This document shows, in pieces, positions 61,141 through 64,000 of a DNA stretch of 64,000 nt. The stretch comes from SHLQ01 sp964517125. GTDB lineage: Bacteria > Actinomycetota > Acidimicrobiia > Acidimicrobiales > SHLQ01. The first letter of the stretch is position 1, and every line of letters starts with the position of its first letter. Both the position numbers and the translations under genes were made by a program. The notes beneath the pieces are model-generated. The model did no database searches and was not told the DNA's origin. It was given only the letters and a program-made list of their open reading frames with translations. Where the stretch lies: assembly GCA_964517125.1 (NCBI GenBank), contig CAZFBD010000004.1, forward strand, positions 54,989-118,988. The letters are read 5' to 3'.

Positions 61141-62277
61141 ATGGCACGAGGGCGGATTTACAAGCGGCAAGGCGGCTACGCATACCGGGTGGACCTCGGT
61201 CCTGACCCGGCAACTGGGAAGCGACGGCAGGCCCAGAGGCAGGGGTTCCGGACCAAGCGGGAAGCCGAAACGGCACTCGACGAACAGCTCGCGTCGATTC
61301 GGGCGGGCACCGTGGTCGCCAAGACCTCGTCCAACATCGGATCGTTCCTCGACGACTGGCTCATCAGCCAAACCTCGAGACTCAAACCCTCCACGTGGGA
61401 GAGCTACCGCATCGTCGTTGACCGCGTCAGCAAACGGATCGGCAAGGTCAACCTTCAAGCCCTCACCCCACTCGACCTTGAACGCTTCTACGGCGAACTC
61501 ACCGAAACCGGAGGACGCAACGGTGGACCCCTCTCTGCCAAGACCGTCCGCAACACGCACACCGTCCTGCGCAAAGCACTCTCCGACGCCCACCGACTCG
61601 GCCTCATCGTCTCCAACCCCGCAGCCACAGCCCGACCACCAGTCACCGAACCCGTCGACCGGCAAACCTGGTCCTCCGAAACCGTCAAGGACTTCCTGCA
61701 AGTCATCGCCAACGATCGGCTCTACAGCGCGTACGTGCTCCTGCTCACGACCGGCATGCGCCGCGGCGAAGTCCTCGGCCTCCGCTGGCGAGACCTCGAC
61801 CTTGACGGAGCCCAACTCCACATCGTGCAAACACTCGGCTCCGTCCGAAGCCAACTCGTCTTCTCCACCCCGAAGACCAAACGCAGCCGCCGCATGATCT
61901 ACCTCGACGACAACACCGTCGACACGCTCCGGGCGCACCGAACGGCCCAACGCAGAGAAAAACTCATCGGCGGGCCCGACTGGGACGGCGAACCCGACCT
62001 CGTATTCTGCGACGAACTCGGCGGACCCCTCGACCCCGAACGACTCAGCCGGGACTTCCGAATCCACATCGCAGGAACCGAGCTGCCACCCATCAGACTG
62101 CACGACCTGCGCCACACCTACGCCACGCTCGCGCTCAAAGCCGGCGTCCACCCCAAAGTCGTCTCCGAACGGCTCGGTCACGCATCCGTCGGCGTCACCC
62201 TCGACCTCTACTCCCACGTCACCCCCGCCATCGGCCGAGACGCCGCCGACGTCGTCGCCTCCAGCATCTTCGGCTGA
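61141..62277 (+). CDS. Tyrosine-recombinase integrase
   Basis: 378 residues from ATG 61141. N-terminal arm-binding region (RIYKRQGGYAYRVDLGPDPATG), SAM-like core domain, catalytic domain with Arg in TGMRRGEVLGLRW (about residue 205), H-x-x-R in LHDLRHTYATLALKAGVHP, GHASVGVTLDLYSHV with the nucleophile Tyr near 357. Phage or ICE integrase type. Third codon positions are richer in C and A than neighbouring genes, consistent with transfer. Confidence 0.94.
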   Translation: MARGRIYKRQGGYAYRVDLGPDPATGKRRQAQRQGFRTKREAETALDEQLASIRAGTVVAKTSSNIGSFLDDWLISQTSRLKPSTWESYRIVVDRVSKRIGKVNLQALTPLDLERFYGELTETGGRNGGPLSAKTVRNTHTVLRKALSDAHRLGLIVSNPAATARPPVTEPVDRQTWSSETVKDFLQVIANDRLYSAYVLLLTTGMRRGEVLGLRWRDLDLDGAQLHIVQTLGSVRSQLVFSTPKTKRSRRMIYLDDNTVDTLRAHRTAQRREKLIGGPDWDGEPDLVFCDELGGPLDPERLSRDFRIHIAGTELPPIRLHDLRHTYATLALKAGVHPKVVSERLGHASVGVTLDLYSHVTPAIGRDAADVVASSIFG

Positions 62278-62290
62278 CGGCTTCAACGCC

Positions 62291-62497
62291 TCAATCCGCC
62301 AACGCCTCCTCAAGCTCTGGGCCGACAATCGACACCACCGTCGACACTGGAACCACCCATCGACGGCCCAGCCGGATCGCCCTGAGCTCACCCTTCGACA
62401 CCAGGTCATAGGCCGTCGACCGGCTGATACCGATCAAGTCCGCCGCCTCGGTCACCGTGTACGTCCGGCGCTGATACTTCTGTGTTGTCTTGTCCAT
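62291..62497 (-). CDS. Excisionase-type HTH protein
   Basis: 68 residues from ATG 62497. RTYTVTEAADLIGISRSTAYDLVSKGELRAIRLGRRWVVP is the MerR-like winged HTH of excisionase-family proteins. Convergent with the integrase, 13 bases between stops. Likely controls excision or element genes. Confidence 0.82.
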   Translation of the reverse strand: MDKTTQKYQRRTYTVTEAADLIGISRSTAYDLVSKGELRAIRLGRRWVVPVSTVVSIVGPELEEALAD

Positions 62498-62552
62498 GTC
62501 AACGAGTGGAATTGGACCTCGCCCAGAGGGGCCCTCATTTCCGACCTCACGA

Positions 62553-62661
62553 GACAGAACGGCCGGCGAATCAACACTTCTGACCTCATGGAAACCGAAG
62601 TCGTGAGGTCGACCAGATGAGGACATGACCTCACGAAACCAGCCGAAGTGACCTCACGAAA
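62553..62661. repeat. Cluster of GACCTCACGA repeats
   Basis: Direct copies at 62553, 62627 and 62650, a degenerate one at 62582 (GACCTCATGG) and an inverted one at 62601-62610. Spacing is not constant. They lie upstream of the excisionase-type gene in a 358-base region (62498-62855) without a gene, and may be operator, excisionase or replication sites. Confidence 0.75.
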
Positions 62662-62855
62662 TCGACGTCCGCAGGACGTCCAGATGTGTCGTCACCCGGA
62701 TCCACCTCACCAAACGGTGGCCGAGCCCACCTCACTGACGGCCGCGGCGCCTCGCCTCCACCGCCACGAGGACCGAAGGTCGTCGGGCGGAGGAGGTCGG
62801 CATTCGGTCCCCGTAACACCAGGGTGCATGAGGGGGGCAACGTAGGATCGCGGAC

Positions 62856-63314
62856 GTGGACGGAGGAACCATCGAGGCGGTCATGGTCATCGCCGTACTC
62901 GCCGTAGCCATCGTGGCGGCGGTGGAGGATGTACGAAGCCATCGCCTGCGAAACGTGTGGAGCACCACGATCGTGGTTCTGACGATCATCGGTGTCGGAG
63001 TGATCAGCGTTCTCGACGAGACCGGATATCCACTCGGGGCTCTGCTGCTCGGAGCGGCGGCCTACGGCGGAATCCCGCTCGCCACACACCTGCGCGACCC
63101 CAACGACATCGGGTTCGGTGACGTCAAGTACTCCGCAGCGCTCGGCATGTTCCTCGGATTCCTGCACGGGCCAGTCACGATCGTCTGGGCGCTCGTCCTC
63201 GCCGCGCTGGTCACCCTCATCCTGAGCAAGGTGCTCCGAGACGAGGACGGGAAAGTCCCGTTCGGACCCGGCTTCTACATCGGCGCCCTCGTGCTCGTCA
63301 TCGCTCTCGCCTGA
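62856..63314 (+). CDS. Prepilin-peptidase-like (A24) protein
   Basis: 152 residues from GTG 62856. Hydrophobic, with the two aspartate motifs of type IV prepilin peptidases: AVEDVRSHRLRN (first Asp) and GFGDVKYSAALGMFLG (GxGDVK-type second Asp). It lacks the N-terminal methylase domain, as in TadV/CpaA. No pilin genes are visible nearby; the role in the element is unclear. Confidence 0.75.
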   Translation: MDGGTIEAVMVIAVLAVAIVAAVEDVRSHRLRNVWSTTIVVLTIIGVGVISVLDETGYPLGALLLGAAAYGGIPLATHLRDPNDIGFGDVKYSAALGMFLGFLHGPVTIVWALVLAALVTLILSKVLRDEDGKVPFGPGFYIGALVLVIALA

Positions 63315-63396
63315 GATACACGCAACGCCCATTGAGGCGGGCCGAGGTCCCGTTGACGATTGAAGTGCGTTGCCGTTGTCAGATCGTTTGTCGGGT

Positions 63397-63708
63397 TCAT
63401 CCGGCGGGCGCGATCTCTGGCTGAGCGACCGTCCACGAACCAACCCCGCACCGCAACCGCGGACATGACCACCGCGTGCGCACCACCCGCAAGGCCACGG
63501 TCTGGCCGAACGCGGGGAGAGCAACCAGATCAACCTCACGACGATCCTTCACCCACGCCACCGTCGCGCAGCGGCTACACGATGGCCGGGCCTCACGGGC
63601 CTCAACCATCACAATCAGTTCGCCCGGTTCGGGCTGGTCGACACCAATCACGTCGACATCGGGCAACCCGACCAGCAGTTCGCACATGTGCGTAGGATCC
63701 AACTCCAC
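63397..63708 (-). pseudogene. ISL3-family transposase, N-terminal fragment
   Basis: 103 residues from GTG 63708. The N-terminal zinc-finger domain of ISL3 transposases is seen (SCSRCATVAWVKDRREVDLVALP, then CPRLRCGVGSWTVAQPEIAPAG). The protein stops just after this domain and the catalytic DDE part is missing, so the gene is truncated. Confidence 0.78.
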
Positions 63709-63761
63709 AGGGACTCCCTCGAATCGATAGGTTCAGCGACCTCGATTCTTGGAGTCCCTGT
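63707..63761. repeat. Imperfect inverted repeat ahead of the transposase fragment
   Basis: Left arm 63707-63727 (ACAGGGACTCC...TCGAATCGA) and right arm 63742-63761 (TCGATTC...GGAGTCCCTGT) with a 14-base loop. It could fold in read-through RNA and limit transposase expression. Confidence 0.7.
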
Positions 63762-63800
63762 CTCGTCCCCGACGGATACCCGGCAACCTCACTCCCCGCT

Positions 63801-63816
63801 CAAATCCGAAGAGCCC
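63801..63816 (-). repeat. Probable ISL3 terminal inverted repeat
   Basis: CAAATCCGAAGAGCCC, in reverse GGGCTCTTCGGATTTG, resembles ISL3-family ends (GGCTCTTC...ATTTG). It marks the left tip of the broken IS about 95 bases before the transposase start. The remaining bases to 64000 show no gene I can support. Confidence 0.6.
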
Positions 63817-64000
63817 TCAATGGAGATTCGTGGACTCCAGGGAAGGGAATGCCAGAGGGAGTACCCGGGATCACTGCCGAAGAACTCGGCTGCTGCGGCC
63901 CATGCTCGCCAAACGATTGAGGGTGCACCAATCCAGCTCGTGGAGCGAGAGCCTTCTTCGATCTAGCATGCCGCGCTCGCCCGGTGCTCGCGCGACTAAG

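Larger units (their letters stand above)
61046..64000. mobile_element. Left end of a tRNA-Leu-integrated element (partial)
   Basis: Integrase, excisionase-like gene, repeat cluster, prepilin-peptidase-like gene and broken ISL3-type IS follow the tRNA. No second copy of the tRNA 3' end (GGGTTCAAATCCCGC) was seen, so the far boundary is outside the window. Confidence 0.65.

Noticed and set aside
62553..62661. GACCTCACGA cluster as a CRISPR array
   Set aside because: Units are only 10 bases, spacing is irregular and one copy is inverted.
63849..63920. 23-codon frame with GCCGPCS near its end
   Set aside because: Spacing from the purine-rich stretch to ATG is too short for a ribosome site, and no maturation genes are visible, so a peptide gene is not supported.

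Overview
The window is GC-rich, densely coded DNA with many GTG starts, 1-8 nt gene overlaps and short intergenic spaces. A mycofactocin glycosyltransferase, a polyphosphate glucokinase, a DUF222-type HNH nuclease and an LAxTG-type (class E) sortase substrate point to a high-GC actinobacterium. My best guess is an Acidimicrobiia (Ilumatobacter-like) genome, which is inference because no rRNA is present. Two runs of exactly 100 N (30239-30338 and 33172-33271) are scaffold gaps, and both lie inside tandem repeats.

Layout. 1-9.5 kb: end of a mycofactocin glycosyltransferase gene, an MFS transporter, two GGDEF/EAL proteins flanking a membrane-anchored pseudokinase, a TauD-type dioxygenase and two unknown proteins. 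9.6-10.3 kb: endonuclease III with an atypical Fe-S cysteine pattern. 10.3-15.1 kb (minus strand): a tightly overlapping operon of glycosyltransferase, coiled-coil protein, unknown protein, two sulfotransferases, NYN protein and PilZ protein, which looks like a sulfated surface-glycan locus with a c-di-GMP receptor at its end. 15.2-21.4 kb: more glycan genes (TPR-DUF616 protein, sugar epimerase, two glycosyltransferases). 22.1-22.7 kb: a DsbA/FrnE-type thiol oxidoreductase in which the first active-site Cys codon is an in-frame TGA, so a probable selenoprotein; this is the most notable find. 22.8-25.5 kb: a large secreted Sdr-like repeat protein. 25.6-29.4 kb: YceH-PEP mutase fusion, FN3-metallophosphoesterase, orphan M1 N-domain, PfkB kinase. 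29.5-33.4 kb: repeat-rich zone with both gaps, an HNH gene, a TetR-diiron protein operon and a lipoprotein.

33.4-49.6 kb: crotonase, upp, an Aap/Bzt-type amino-acid ABC transporter with internal hairpins, NfeD-flotillin pair, polyphosphate glucokinase, Lrp regulator, secreted YHYH and DUF305 proteins, a biotinyl-carboxyltransferase fusion and an EamA permease. 49.6-60.9 kb: adenosine deaminase, HAD hydrolase, geranylgeranyl reductase, DUF72, a Ser/Thr kinase with a beta-propeller, an LAxTG surface protein, MscS channel, HNH nuclease, MFS transporter and an orphan TOPRIM protein.

60.96 kb to the end: tRNA-Leu(UAA) followed at once by a tyrosine integrase, an excisionase-like HTH gene, a cluster of GACCTCACGA repeats, a small prepilin-peptidase-like gene and the end of a broken ISL3-family element. 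This is the left part of an integrative element whose far end is outside the window. Themes that connect the genes are c-di-GMP signalling with surface glycans, redox chemistry and nucleoside salvage (upp, adenosine deaminase, PfkB kinase).
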